This document shows positions 10,066-20,937 of a DNA stretch of 64,000 nt, in pieces. How positions within the stretch are numbered: position 1 is the stretch's first letter; every line of letters starts with the position of its first letter. A program made the position numbers and the translations under genes. Under the pieces are notes generated by a model. It had not been told where the DNA came from, ran no database searches, and worked only from the letters and a program-made list of their open reading frames with translations. Source of the DNA: Shinisaurus crocodilurus (Eukaryota > Chordata > Lepidosauria > Squamata > Shinisauridae); NCBI GenBank assembly GCA_021292165.1, contig CM037880.1, forward strand, positions 142,354,564-142,418,563, written 5' to 3'.

Positions 10066-10802
10066 TGCAGTTCCCTAGGTGGTGATCCATGCTTTTATTG
10101 CATGCAAAGTTGGCTGTATATTACCCCTGATAGTTGCATTAGGGAACTCAAATAAAACACAGTAACTATAGCTATAGTATCAAGACTGTGATTTGGGGGA
10201 GGGGAATCTACACGGGCCTCATATAAACATGGAGGGGGGGGCATTATGATAGAAGCCTAAGTAAAGATAAAATGAGAGAAATAGCACTAAAAAGAATGAA
10301 ATCTAACAAAGCAAAGCTCTCTTTTAAAGTAGCAAAAGTCAAGCCAACCAGCTCTTGCTAAAGTATCAGCTCAGCAACAAAAGCAAATAAACTAGTCAAA
10401 GCCAAAGCTGTTTGCAATTAGATCCTTTGTTGCACTGATGCCCCTCTGTAATTAGTGCCATAAAGGATGCCCAAGTGAAATATTTAACAATGCTGAGGTT
10501 GTTGGAGAAAATGTAGCATTACTTTTTCCTAGCCCTCTAGGCTGTTTTGCTTGGGCAGAGAAACACCCATTTGATTCATTTGTTGCTTCTTGTTTTTGGA
10601 GAGAGGGGAAAGTGTTGTAATTTCTGATATGAAACCGGCCTGAATAAAATTTTGCCATTTCAGTGAGTCACCAGGTTCATAGTATGGTCCTCAGATGAGT
10701 TCTTCACTGGTATATTGTGAATCCAGTTCATATGCTTCAACTAGTGCTTCCCCAAAAACAAATGTAAGAGGTACACAGTGTCATATTACATATAGAAACC
10801 CA
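10066..10802. other. Intergenic sequence, nothing recognised
   Basis: No coding similarity was seen; the short frames at 10452-10658 and 10695-10952 have no family resemblance. Confidence 0.5.
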
Positions 10803-11143
10803 ACTCAGCAAGATCTGCCATGGACGGTCTTCTCCTTATCCCATCAGCCAGAGCACCCAGGCTGGTGGGGACTAGGAAGAGGGCCATCTCTGTGGCAGCC
10901 CCCACATTATAGAACTCCCTCCCTAGTGACCTTCGCCATGCCCCCTCTGTGATGAGCTTCCGCCGTGCATTAAAAACATGGCTGTTCAGGCAGGAATATG
11001 GGGTGGGTTAGGATTTTAAAAGATTTTTTTTTATATACTGTTTTAATTATCGTATTGTTTTACTGTATTTTAATTGTACATCACCCAGGGTGGCTGGCCG
11101 GCCGGCCAGATGGGCGATTCATAAATATAAGAAATAAATAAAT
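10803..11143 (+). mobile_element. LINE 3' end, 3' UTR and tail
   Basis: It corresponds closely to the LINE 3' end at 45105-45553: the CTGGTGGGGACTAGGAAGAG block, a frame resembling the same C-terminus but shifted, GGTGGCTGGCCGGCCGGCCA, GATGGGCGATTCATAAATAT and an (AAAT)n tail. It is 5'-truncated and frameshifted. Confidence 0.8.
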
Positions 11144-11259
11144 GGGAATCAGTTCCAGTCAGGCACACTGGGCACACTGAATTTTCACCACAAGAGGGCC
11201 AGGGGGGAAAGGTTTACAAGTCCTGGGGGCTCCGCTGATCACCACAGATGTGGAATAGT

Positions 11260-11424
11260 CAGGGCCGGTGCAAGGCAGTTTGGTGCCCTAGGCAAGATCA
11301 GATATTTAGCGCCCCCCCCTTCCCACTTGAGCCCTTCCTCCCTCCAGCCCTATGCTCCTGGCGCCCCCTTTAGCCCAGCGCCCTAGGCAGCCGCCTAGTT
11401 GGCCTAATGGTAGCACCGGCCCTG
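11260..11424. mobile_element. hAT MITE, perfect 8-bp TSD GGAATAGT
   Basis: The ends CAGGGCCGGTGC and GCACCGGCCCTG are perfect 12-bp inverted repeats. The octamer GGAATAGT is at 11252-11259 and again at 11425-11432. The interior is C-rich and non-coding. Confidence 0.92.
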
Positions 11425-11886
11425 GGAATAGTAGGTAGTTGTGGTCACTTCTAAAGCATCAAAGCAGGGGAACATGCTGGGTTGTGCAGTAAAGGAAACT
11501 GTGGATGGTTTCTTGAAGTAGCCCCCTGTTCCGCAATCATCTTCTCTGATATGCTCCCAGAACAAGAAAGCATTGGGTAGATGGCATGTTTCTGTGCAGC
11601 CTGTATCAAAGTACAGGAGACTGTACAAAGATGCACCAGTTCCATCTCCCAGCCAATCTTCTATGTTTTTTTCTAGCTCCTTTTATATATGGCAAAAGGA
11701 AGGGAAAATATTTAAAGAACGCAGCTTTCCTTCACCATTACCCCACAGACTGTCTGAGTGGAAGTACCATGATGAAACCATTAAGCAAATGGTTTACATC
11801 AAGAAACAGATGTTTTCTCTAGCTTTCTTTCACCACATCATATATTTAAGTATATGCAATGAAAAAGGCACACTTGTTTATTATCA

Positions 11887-12480
11887 TTATTTATTTATTT
11901 ATTTATAATGTTTTAATCCAACATAAAATTCTCAAAGCTGTTTCCACAGTAAAATTGGGCAACAATTGATTTTTATTTATTCATTTAATATATATTAGTT
12001 GCCTTTCAAGACCATAGTCTTTGCAAGCCTATTACAATATGAAACAATACAATTCAGTGTCATATTATACAAGCACTTTCAATTTAAACAATTTTAAAGT
12101 AAGCCAGATAAAATAAAATGCAATTTCAGATACCTAATAGCAGCAAATACCATAAAACCTTTTCAATTAAAAGCCAGAGAGGAGAAGTATGTTTTTAAAC
12201 CCCTTTTAAAAGTATCCAGAAATAGATCTAGCCATATATCTCTTGAGAGGGAATTCCATAGGGTAGGGGCTACCATGGAGAAAGCCTCTCTAGTCCCCCA
12301 CTGTTATCTCCAATCTGCTATTGGAAATAACAGTGGGAATTCCTCTGCACAGCACTCACTTGGAGGCCAGATCCTGCCCCCTGGAATGGGGAACTGCCGT
12401 ACTCCACCCCTCAATAGGGCCTCAAGCTTGCCCTCGTTATTGGGATCTCTGGGTGTGCTTACATAAGGTTGGTGGTTTCT
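11887..12480 (-). mobile_element. LINE 3' fragment(s), minus strand
   Basis: The minus strand around 12290-12225 encodes AFSMVAPTLWNSLSRD, the conserved C-terminal box of these LINEs, followed by an AT-rich 3' UTR. A (TTTA)n tract at 11888-11907 and a second AT-rich tail near 11970 suggest two overlapping 3' ends. The extent above 12300 is uncertain. Confidence 0.6.
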
Positions 12481-13315
12481 TTTCCTCAAACCCTTACCCT
12501 TACACCTCTCGCACTGACTTTGGGATGTCTAATCCCTACATTATACTTCTTTGACCAGTACGATAAGCACAGCTTCCCACACTGGCTGTTTCAAATAACA
12601 AAGAAAAGTTTATTTTAAAACAACAAAGTTCTGGAAATAAATTTTATGTGTGAGTTTCAGTTAATCCTAAGTAATGTACTATCTTATCCTAGTACCAATC
12701 CTCGCTCAACAACTGAACCCAACATCAATCCCTGCACTCACTAGCTAAACACTTAACAATCCTAATATAATCGCTCAACCTCACAAACTCCCAAACACCA
12801 CTTCACATTCCACACACTCCTCTCTCTTCCCAACACACTCCAGCACTTTCTTCATGAAACCCTCAGAAACCTGCCTGAACAGCACCACCCACTGCTTATA
12901 TCTCACTCTCTCATCCAATCATGTCACATATGCAAATACACCATCCTTCCTGACCATCCTTTCTCACTCACCCCCAGATACAGCAGGAATACATACTTAT
13001 ACTTAATACTCTATACAAAAACACCAATACACTTTATATTTAACCCCAAACAACATAACATCACAGGAACCTCCATGGGCTGGATTAGGCAAGTGGGCCA
13101 GAGGTCCCTCCCATGCCTTAAAGAAACTGCAGAATGTAGGGATTAAGTGATAGATGGATATTCTAAATTTGATTAACTCAATTATAGCTTGTCAAATTAT
13201 TCTTTCATACCATCAGTTCTATCCTTTATTTATTCCATTTTAAAAAACAGATTTATATCCCACCATTCAGTATCACTATTTCCAGTATTAATTCATATTG
13301 AAAATCTTAGTGGCT
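12481..13315. other. C- and A-rich intergenic block
   Basis: Between about 12590 and 13080 the plus strand is unusually poor in G (CACTCCTCTCTCTTCCCAAC and similar). It has TTTATT at 12610, which would be a polyadenylation signal on the minus strand. It could be an old LTR in minus orientation, but no matching ends or target duplication was found, so it is left unassigned. Confidence 0.4.
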
Positions 13316-13418
13316 GTGTTTGCATATCATGCTAAGCCACCCTGCGAATAAGCTACGCTTGTGTGGGTTGTTCGCAGAACAACTCATGGTACGCCCGACA
13401 GTCAAGCCGGTTTACCAT
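13316..13418. mobile_element. Fragment of the AACCCAC/GTGGGTT foldback family
   Basis: GTTTGCATATCATGCTAAGC, then GTGTGGGTTGTTCGCAGAAC, resembles the terminal segments of the foldback elements at 24.3 and 53.2 kb. Only one end is clear. A similar end fragment lies at 17-50 (GGGTGGGTTGCCATGATGTG, then CGAACC). Confidence 0.5.
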
Positions 13419-13576
13419 GGCTTGTTCTTCCCCTCCTTCCCCCTTAGTCCCCTTAGACCCATCTTGTCTCCTTGTCCCAGCCCCCCTCCCCACTCCAATC
13501 ACAACCCCTTTTTGTTTGCCACTTCTTCTTTTCTTTTTTTTGGTGCCTCGGGAGTATGCAAATGGGGTCATTTAAA

Positions 13577-13587
13577 AATTATTATTA

Positions 13588-13631
<44 letters not shown>
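13577..13631. repeat. (TTA)n microsatellite
   Basis: About 18 TTA units with one TCA interruption near the start. Confidence 0.95.
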
Positions 13632-14431
13632 TCAGCCCCAGAAAATTGCACAAATGTCTTAGTAATATTTTTTTGGGGTCAGTCTTATGGCTGTCCGATA
13701 TGTGATCTTGCCTTGTCAATGTCTTGTAAGTTCCAGCTGTCAAAGGGAGGGAAGTGCAGGAGGTAACATACAAAGAAATTGACAAGATGAGACTGCATAT
13801 AGGCAAATTTGCGCACACTTGCCAAGGACGGGGGGGGGAGGGTAATACTAAGGGAAAGGAAAAGGGGGGGGGATATAGGTGCACCAAAAGTGGGGGGACA
13901 ATATTGAGACTTCCGGGTGGAGCTTAATGTCGGACTGAAGCTCCCTTGAAATCGAAGGGAGACCAGCGCGGCGAGAAATCCAGTCAAGAGGTTATCTTGG
14001 CTGCTTAATCTCCTCTGAATAAGAGGATGATCTAAGAGTGATTCCCAGCATCTCTTAATTGCTCTCTGTGAGTTTGGGAGGGGTAGAGTGTGGGAGAAGC
14101 CATCATCGCTCAACGCCGCGTTTGGAGTTCTTTTTTTTTAAGAACCTGAAGAACGACAACTCAATTTCTTAAAGATTTATTGACAATTGGTAATAAAGAG
14201 GAATTTTATCCACAATCAGGATTAAATACCCTCATCTGGAATACTAAAAAGAAAATGTGCTTTAAAAACTTCATAATGGGAAGATCAACAAATGTGTTTT
14301 GAAACGAGAAAGGAAGAGGTACTGTAACTCCTTTTACTTTGAATTCTGGAAGAGTTTAAAGTAGCTGTAAATTCTTACTGCGTCACAGACAAGATGGCTA
14401 CTTATGATTTTTATTATTATTAATTATTTTT

Positions 14432-14665
14432 ATTTATATTTATTTATCGCCCATCTGGCCGGCAACCGGCCACCCTGGGCGATGTACATAGAATAAAAAC
14501 AATAAAATACATTTAAAACAATATAAAAATTTTAAAATTTTTACCCACCCCATATTCCCGCCTGAACAACCAGGTTTTTAATGAGCGACGGAAGCTCAGC
14601 AAAGAGGGGGCATGGCGGAGGTTACTCGGGAGAGAGTTCCACAGTATGCGGGCCGCCACAATTGC
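14432..14665 (-). mobile_element. LINE 3' end nested in the L1-derived retroposon
   Basis: On the minus strand: GTGGAACTCTCTCCCGAGTA, CATTAAAAACCTGGTTGTTC, AGGCGGGAATATGGGGTGGG, GGCCGGTTGCCGGCCAGATG and a GGGCGATAAATAAATATAAA tail. This is the same family as 10803-11143 and 45105-45553. Confidence 0.85.
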
Positions 14666-15376
14666 AGATTTATTGCTGCAATTGGCTGGAGAGCTGATGG
14701 AACTGTTTCAAGCATTCCAAAATAAATTGTTGGGGGGACTGGTGAGGTCGGAAGTGCAGAGCAGGGAGGATGAGGCGAAGATTGATATACTGGGAGAGAT
14801 AACAACTGGACCTTTGAAGAGAGACAGCAGAAAAGGAGGGATGCCAGCGAAACGGACAGTGAAAATGTTTTCGGGAAGCCACATACAGGAAGAACTGGAA
14901 AGTTGATCGCTGCCGGGCTACTTGGAGGAAGACAGCTATGGAGGCTCACATGGGGGAGAAAAGTCTTTTCTGGAACATGAGCCTAAAAAAGATGTACATC
15001 ATGAATACTATGTTTGATCGGGGAAAATGATTTGCTGATTATTGGATGGGATAAATGGTTTGACCTGTGTTAAGATAAAAAATGGTTTGCTGATTATTTG
15101 ATGGAATAAATGGTTGGACTTATATTATGATAATTGTTGAATATTGGGGGAAGTGGGAGGTCTTTAAGTTCAGCTTCCCAAATGGATTGGTGAGAGAAAT
15201 TCAAATGGGATAAACCAAAATGGATTGCTGATAGTGATCCAAAGAAAATATATATAGATCTAAACCTAAAGGGGCTAGTGAGAGGAACCCCTTTGAGAGA
15301 AAAGGAGAACTTCTCCAGTTTGAGGTGGTTGTTATTGGTAAAAATGTATTGAGTCTAGATGAAACATAGCATAGAG

Positions 15377-17211
15377 CAGGGGTCTTCAAACTTTTTAAAC
15401 AGGGGGCCGGTTCATTGTCCCTCAGACTGTTGGGGGGCCGGACTATAGCCCACTTGCCGCCAAAGCCCCCCCAGGATCCCCCCCATCGCCGCCGGACCCA
15501 CCCTGCCACCCACCCCCCGCCGCCGCCGTACCTGCACCCCCCGCCGCCAAAGCCCCGCCACGCCGTCGCCCCCTGCCACCGTCGCCCCCCTGCCCCCCAG
15601 GACCCCCGCCACCACCGCCAGACCCACCCCGCCACCCCCAGAACGATTAGTTTGAGAGGAAACTTCTTGCCGTCCTTCATCATGAGAGGTGTGATTTTCA
15701 GTGTCGTGTTCATTCACCGTGGGCAATGGAGTTCTAGTGGACATTTTCATTCACTTGTGCCGAAGCACCGTTTGTGATGGCAAAATCCAGCTATATATTA
15801 TATAAAAAAATAATTAAAAAACCTAACACCCTTCTCCCCCCAAATGCTTATATATATATTTACAAAAAAGGTGTGATCTTACTGCATGATAGTGGTTATG
15901 AAGTGCCACCATCAAGAAAAAGGGAGTGTGGGGAAGGAAATTTGGGTGATTTCCACCACCACCACGACCCCTCTTTCTCATCTATATTCCAGTCTGATAA
16001 TGGAGCATTGTACGGCCCTCGGGTTCTTCAGGGATCATCCTACAGACAGATTAGGATCCTTAGAAGGTGGTGGTGGAAGATTAAAGAGAGGGAGTCTCAT
16101 GGAGTGCAAAAAGAGAGTGTGGTGGTGGGGAGAGAGAAGTGTGCGCATGTTGGCAGGGGCTGGGATTAGGAGGAAAGGGAGGGAGACGAGAAGAGACTAG
16201 TAGCCGCTTGCAAGAGGGAAGGAGAGGGGGAGCTGCGGGCGAGGAGGGGTGCAGGGCGCTGCAGTAACCGAGTCCAAGTAAGAGGCTACTGAGTAAGAGG
16301 TGGGGTGGGATTAACACCCACTTTCTACACCTCCTCCATCCTCACTCCGCTGAGAAATCAGCGACGGGTCACTCAGAGCTGCTCAAAGGAGGCTTCTGTT
16401 CCCCTCAGCCGCCTCCCTCCCTCCCTCCAGACCCCAGCCCCGCTTCACCGACACCGGGTCGCACCTCTCATGTTTTAATCGTGCCCTCCCCTCTTCCTCC
16501 TTCTCCAGCAGGTCCCAATTCCTTTCTCCGCCGCAGCCACCCTCCTTCCCCAAAAAGGGGCAGGCTCAGGCCAAGCAGCGAGGGAGGGAGGGAGGGAGGG
16601 AGAGGGGGTGGCCCTCTTTCCGCAGCTCCCTAAGCGGGCTCTCGTACAGCCCCGGGCCTCGCTCTACTCGTGTGGAGGAGGAGGAGGAGACCACCGAGCG
16701 GGCTCCCTCTTTCCTCCCCTCAGCCAGCAGCATTGCTGCCGCCACTGCCGCTCCCGGATCCACCCCGCCACCCACCCAGTCGCCGCTGGACCCGTCGCCG
16801 CCGTACCTGCACCCGCCGCCGCTGGACCCGCCGAAGCCCCGCCGCTGTCATTGCTGCTGCTGAAGCCCCGCCGCTGCTGCCCCACTGCCGCCACCACCGC
16901 CGGAGCCGCGTCATTCTGCTCCGTTCCGTCGCGCTGGACTCCTGCGCTCTGTTCAAAAACAGCGCGCGGGCATCCAGCGCGACGGAACAGGGTCCTGCGC
17001 GTCACTTCCGCCGCGCCGGAAGTGACGTGACGGGACCAGCGCGGGCGGTGTAGCCCGTGCAGCTGGCTCTCTGGGGAGAGCGAAGAACCTAGCAAGCCCG
17101 GGCAGGCGGCTGAGAGCCTGGGCGGGCCCAGTTCGGGCCTACGGAGCCGGGCCGGATGGAAGGGCACGCTGGGCCGGATCCGGCCCGCGGGCCATAGTTT
17201 GACGACCCCTG
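15377..17211. mobile_element. GC-rich 1.8-kb hAT element, perfect 8-bp TSD GCATAGAG
   Basis: It starts CAGGGGTCTTCAAACTTTTT and ends CATAGTTTGACGACCCCTG, giving inverted ends CAGGGGTCNTCAAACT. The octamer GCATAGAG lies at 15369-15376 and 17212-17219. The interior is very GC-rich with proline/alanine-like GCCGCC and CCGCCACC repeats in two blocks (15480-15650 and 16740-16910), a TA-rich patch near 15790-15870 and a GGGA tract near 16580. No hAT transposase motif was seen in any frame; the long frames inside are products of composition. It inserted into the L1-derived retroposon. Confidence 0.9.
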
Positions 17212-17737
17212 GCATAGAGAATAACTAATGGAAAGGAACCAACTAAATATGGAATAGAATTGGAGATGTGAAGTATTGTGAAAATGTGAAACTATTTTTA
17301 AAATAAAATAAAAGCTAGGTTGTCTGTTTATAAATAGAGGGAAAGAAGATAGGGAGATTTTTATTAAACATAAATAGAAATATGGAATATTGTTTAACTA
17401 GAAGGATTATTATATGTGCTTAGGAGTAAATTGCTGTAAGGTTTCAAGGTTTTGTGAACTTGTGAGGTTGATGAATAAGAGAGGGGGGAAATCTTTTGTT
17501 TGATTTTTTTGTTTGTTTAAGGGAAAAAAGGAAGCAATTTCTTTATAATCGTTATATAGAATATCTGATGTTACTTATACTTGGTTGTGGAGAAATCGGA
17601 AGTACTTTTTAGTTTAATGTTGTTTTGTTTCTGTAGTGTATGCCTCTTTGGTTTTTGGTTTGTCTTGTTCTTGGTATTTTGTTTTTATGGATTCTAAAAT
17701 TCAAAATAAAAAAATAATAACAAAAGTGGGGGGACAA

Positions 17738-18800
17738 AATAACAGTAACATATGATTTCTCAGGTACTATAAGCTTGATGATTACAGACTTTGTCAGTTC
17801 AGTTTCTTAAAATATTACTGTGAAGGAAGGGGGGCTGGCTGACCCGCCACAACCCACCCTTTCCTACCCAAAGGCCCAAGACCCCCAGAGATCTCAAGGT
17901 GCCAGACTGCCAGCCTCAGCTATGCAATCCTACTTGAATCTCTGCCAGGGACTTGCCTTGACTATAACTTGGATTTAGTGCTGAACCAACAGAGCAATCC
18001 ACAAACACCACGTGGGATAAAAACCAAGAAGGTTTATTCAGGTAGCATATTACAACAAAAGTTGGGAAATGAGGGAAGGACACAAAAAAATAGAGAGACG
18101 CTTTGGTACACAGACAGTAGAGCTGCAAAATAACAAAAGAACTGATTCCTTATATCTCCCAGGCACACGCTAGTTACCTGGGGGCCGGTTCCCTTCAGGG
18201 TTGGTTTCAGCACAGCCCTGCCGCCCGATGAGACTACCACACCTACCCTAAGGTCAGAGATGGGTAGCCCTCCACATGGATTGCCTTTGCCAAAGCCCTC
18301 ATTCAGCTAATTTCACCAGGAGCTACCTGGGGCCAGATCCTGTGTTGCTGCCATTGATCCACAGCAACCACGCGACGACCAAAGACAAAAGCCACACCTT
18401 GGCAATATATCTTTTCCCCCTCCCCTCCTCCTTTCTGTAGTTCCCTGCCTCTAGCCAATCAGGATGCACTTCACCTGGCCAGGCAGGGGAGGGATGATTC
18501 ATGACTCATGACATTTGCATTTTGCATCTCAAAAGCCTGGTAGACCTTGGGACGCCATCCAGAGGAACTATGCACACCCCACCCCCCCAGCCTCTAGCCG
18601 TCCGGGTTCACACATGAGGAGGTGTGCACGTGTGTGTGAGTGTGTGTGTAGGAACCCCCAGAGGCTCTTTTCTCCACAATTACTTACACTGTGAGAAAAG
18701 GAATACCACAGGTCAAATCCCTTGCTTAAACTTAGCAAGGGTCAGTGAAACCTGTTAACTGTCAACCAGCCGGTCAGAGAAAGAGAGAATAGAATTCTAA
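17738..18800. other. Unassigned block, possible LTR-like sequence in minus orientation
   Basis: From about 17819 to 18620 the composition is uniform and distinct. It has TTTATT at 18032, which is a poly(A) signal on the minus strand, and ends in TGTGAAGG and TTCACACA-like sequence. No matching 4-6 bp target duplication, primer-binding site or internal coding frame was found, so a solo LTR is only a suggestion. A GT-rich tract lies at 18625-18650. Confidence 0.3.
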
Positions 18801-18943
18801 CTTGTGGAAAGCTAAGCAGGGTCAGGCCTGGTTATTACTTGGATGGGAGACCCCTCCTCTAGTTTCCTGCATTCAGCAGGGGGTTGGACTCGATAGCTTT
18901 GTAGGCTCCTTCCAACTCTATGATCTATGAAATCTATGAAATC
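18801..18943 (+). mobile_element. 5S-headed SINE with CR1-type tail, copy 2 (5'-truncated)
   Basis: It begins inside the 5S-like head (CTTGTGGAAAGCTAAGCAGG) and keeps the box C region GGATGGGAGACC, the CR1-like body and the GATCTATGAAATCTATGAAA tail. AGAATTC occurs at both edges and may be a short target duplication. Confidence 0.85.
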
Positions 18944-19203
18944 TTCAGAATTCCCTCTCCTGATACAATCAAGTGGTTTGTTCCACTGAACCCTGCCCCT
19001 TTAACCAGACTATACAAGTCTACCGTAACCTTTTAATGGGTAATCAATCTAAAAACCCTCCCTGCAGAGTTGACATCTTCTTGCCACATACTCCAACAAA
19101 TATCTCTCACTTAGCAAGGTAATCCTCTCACTTTTAAGTGTTGAACTGACCCTTGTCATTGTCATGCTTCCATTACACTTCCCTGAGTTTCCAGCAAGTT
19201 CAG

Positions 19204-19459
19204 AAAGGGGAGATATTGATTCCCACCCCTTTTTGCGGCTCCCTTTCACAGCAGTTGCTGCTGTGGTTACTGCGGGTTTTTCTTCTTCTTCTAAGCTGTT
19301 GGAAATATTTGCGCAAATTTAAAGGCAGGGAAGGAAATGGAGGGGACATTGGTGCAAATTTAGAGGTTTCCCAGTAAAAGGAGAATATTGCACAACTTAA
19401 GTAATTGCTGTGAAAGGGAGCTGCAAAAGTTGGGGGGATCCAATATCTCTCCTTTTTGG
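19204..19459. mobile_element. Foldback element with ~56-bp arms
   Basis: The left arm 19204-19259 (GGGGAGATATTGATTCCCAC ... CCCTTTCACAGCAGTTGC) is the inverted copy of 19401-19459 (GTAATTGCTGTGAAAGGGAG ... CAATATCTCTCCTTTTTGG). The loop is about 140 bp and non-coding. Pieces of the same sequence (GCTGTGAAAGGG ... CCCCTTTTTGCAGC) occur at 24580-24625, so it belongs to the same family as the 24.3-25.4 kb element. Confidence 0.75.
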
Positions 19460-19478
19460 TAAAATTGCTCTCCTGGGC

Positions 19479-19660
19479 TCAGACAATACAGCAACCCATC
19501 ATGGGTATAATCCCTAGAACAAGCCATGGGTTGTCAGGGTGGCTTGCTCCTGAAAATTAAGCCACCCTGTGGAAACTGGTCTGGTTTCAGATGACATGTC
19601 AACCTATTGTGGCTAGCTGCCCACAATGGGTTGTTGTATCATGTGAAGCCAGTCAATATG
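19479..19660. mobile_element. Series of small hairpins, AACCCA/TGGGTT family
   Basis: CAGGGTGGCTT and AAGCCACCCTG form a perfect 11-bp stem at 19535-19569. A larger palindrome, CTGGTTTCAGATGACATG ... TCATGTGAAGCCAG, spans 19581-19652. The ends resemble those at 24.3 kb and 53.2 kb. Confidence 0.65.
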
Positions 19661-20592
19661 TTTCTCTCTGCAACTGTGCAATCTTGACCATCTTTGGCAT
19701 TCACATGAACCACTGTAATGTGTAAACCAGGAGACTGTAGATACCAACAGCAATAATTCCTGTCATCATGGCAGTTATAAATATTTCTGCAGTGATCTTG
19801 GGGATTGATGCTCATTGTCTGTTACCTTGTTCATACAAATGCATATCTGGGAAAGACTGGGATTGTTTACATGCAGAGCAAACCATCTTGTATGAACCAA
19901 TCCTTAGTTAAAGATACAGTATAGGATGAAGTCCAACATGGTGTGAGCAGAGGTCTGCTCGCACAAGAGGCCTTTCTCCTCCTCTCTTCTTCCTGCAGCC
20001 CCATGCTCCCAAAATCTGATCTGGGGGGTCCTCCAACCACCTGCAGCAGACATTGAGGGTGTGCAGGGGGTCTGCAGGAAAGACAGGGATTCACTCTCTC
20101 CCTATTCCACTGACAGAAGTTGTTCAATCAGTGGAAAGACTATTTGAATTCCACCCATAGTAAATGGCTGCCAGCCAGGTCTTCACAGTAGCTATCAGTT
20201 TTCTTGCTTAAACTGGGTAGTCACTTCTTTACTAATATGGCATACTTTATGTAATCCATTTTAATGCTGACCTTCTAAAGATGAACTAGTTGGTTTGCAT
20301 AATGACTTAGTGGCAACATAAAAGTGCTGATGGGACATTAGGCCAAACTGTAAATCCAAAATGTGCTAATAATATATTTGGGATTTTTGATTGCATGAAT
20401 GTTAATACTCAGTTCGTGTTAATCTGACTTTTTTTTTTCTTCTGGAAAAGGCATGGTTCACTAGACAGCAAGGTCTGATTTATATATACTTTTGTAATGT
20501 GAGAGCCATTCTCATTGCCCGATCATATGCCTCTCTGGAAATATAAGGAGAACCATGTGAGGAAATCTGTGGCCACTACACATACCAACATC
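19661..20592. other. Intergenic sequence, nothing recognised
   Basis: No repeat family or coding similarity was identified. The 86-codon minus-strand frame at 19867-20127 has no resemblance to a known protein. Confidence 0.5.
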
Positions 20593-20600
20593 ACCTAGCA

Positions 20601-20929
20601 CAGAGAAGTTAAACCTCTTTCAACCCAATGGCCACGTTCCATTTGAGAGAAGCTCTCAGGACCTGCATTCCAGAGGTGGGCGAAAGAGGGCTGGGCCTGG
20701 GCCAAAGGCGAAACAGGCAAGAGCCAAAATACCAGGATATTTTACTTTAAAGCTCTTACTGCCAGTAACTAAGCCTTAGGAGAGGCATTTCAACCTTTTA
20801 GAAGGGGGAAAAACTGCACAAAAGCCAGGAAACAACCAAACCTTCATTAGTCAGGATAATCCTGGAGGGCCAGATTAGGAACCTCGGTGTGCTGGATTGG
20901 GGCTCCAGGCCTGAGATTCTGCACCCCTG
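20601..20929. mobile_element. hAT MITE, perfect 8-bp TSD ACCTAGCA
   Basis: It starts CAGAGAAGTTAAACCTCTTT and ends GATTCTGCACCCCTG. ACCTAGCA is found at 20593-20600 and 20930-20937. The body is the same family as 29578-29924 (shared GGAGAGGCATTTCAACCTT and AACTGCACAAAAGCCAGGAA). Confidence 0.9.
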
Positions 20930-20937
20930 ACCTAGCA

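Larger units (their letters stand above)
13902..17720 (+). mobile_element. L1-derived retroposon with perfect 17-bp TSD, carrying nested insertions
   Basis: The target duplication CAAAAGTGGGGGGACAA is at 13885-13901 and 17721-17737. The body starts GAGACTTCCGGGTGGAGC, like an L1 5' UTR, and includes a degraded coiled-coil-like stretch (IADLLLQLAGELMELFQAFQ, near 14660-14720) that looks like a relic of ORF1. It ends in a GT-rich 3' UTR and an A-rich tail (AAAATAAAAAAATAATAA). No endonuclease or RT domain was found, so it looks like an internally deleted L1 copy. Without its two nested insertions (14432-14665 and 15377-17211) it would be about 1.75 kb. Confidence 0.8.

Noticed and set aside
13320..13766. 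148-codon frame with an isoleucine run
   Set aside because: The run is the translated (TTA)n microsatellite; the rest has no similarity.
15201..15713. 170-codon glycine/tryptophan-rich minus-strand frame
   Set aside because: It crosses the boundary between the hAT element and the L1-derived retroposon, so it cannot be an ancestral gene. Its middle is simple GCC/GTC repeat.
16608..17215. Long overlapping frames (140 and 183 codons) in a GC-rich block
   Set aside because: They lie entirely inside the 1.8-kb hAT element and are low-complexity proline, alanine, arginine and serine runs with no transposase motif.
17819..18620. Solo LTR in minus orientation
   Set aside because: Candidate TG...CA ends were found, but no matching 4-6 bp target duplication and no second copy. 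It is recorded only as an unassigned block.
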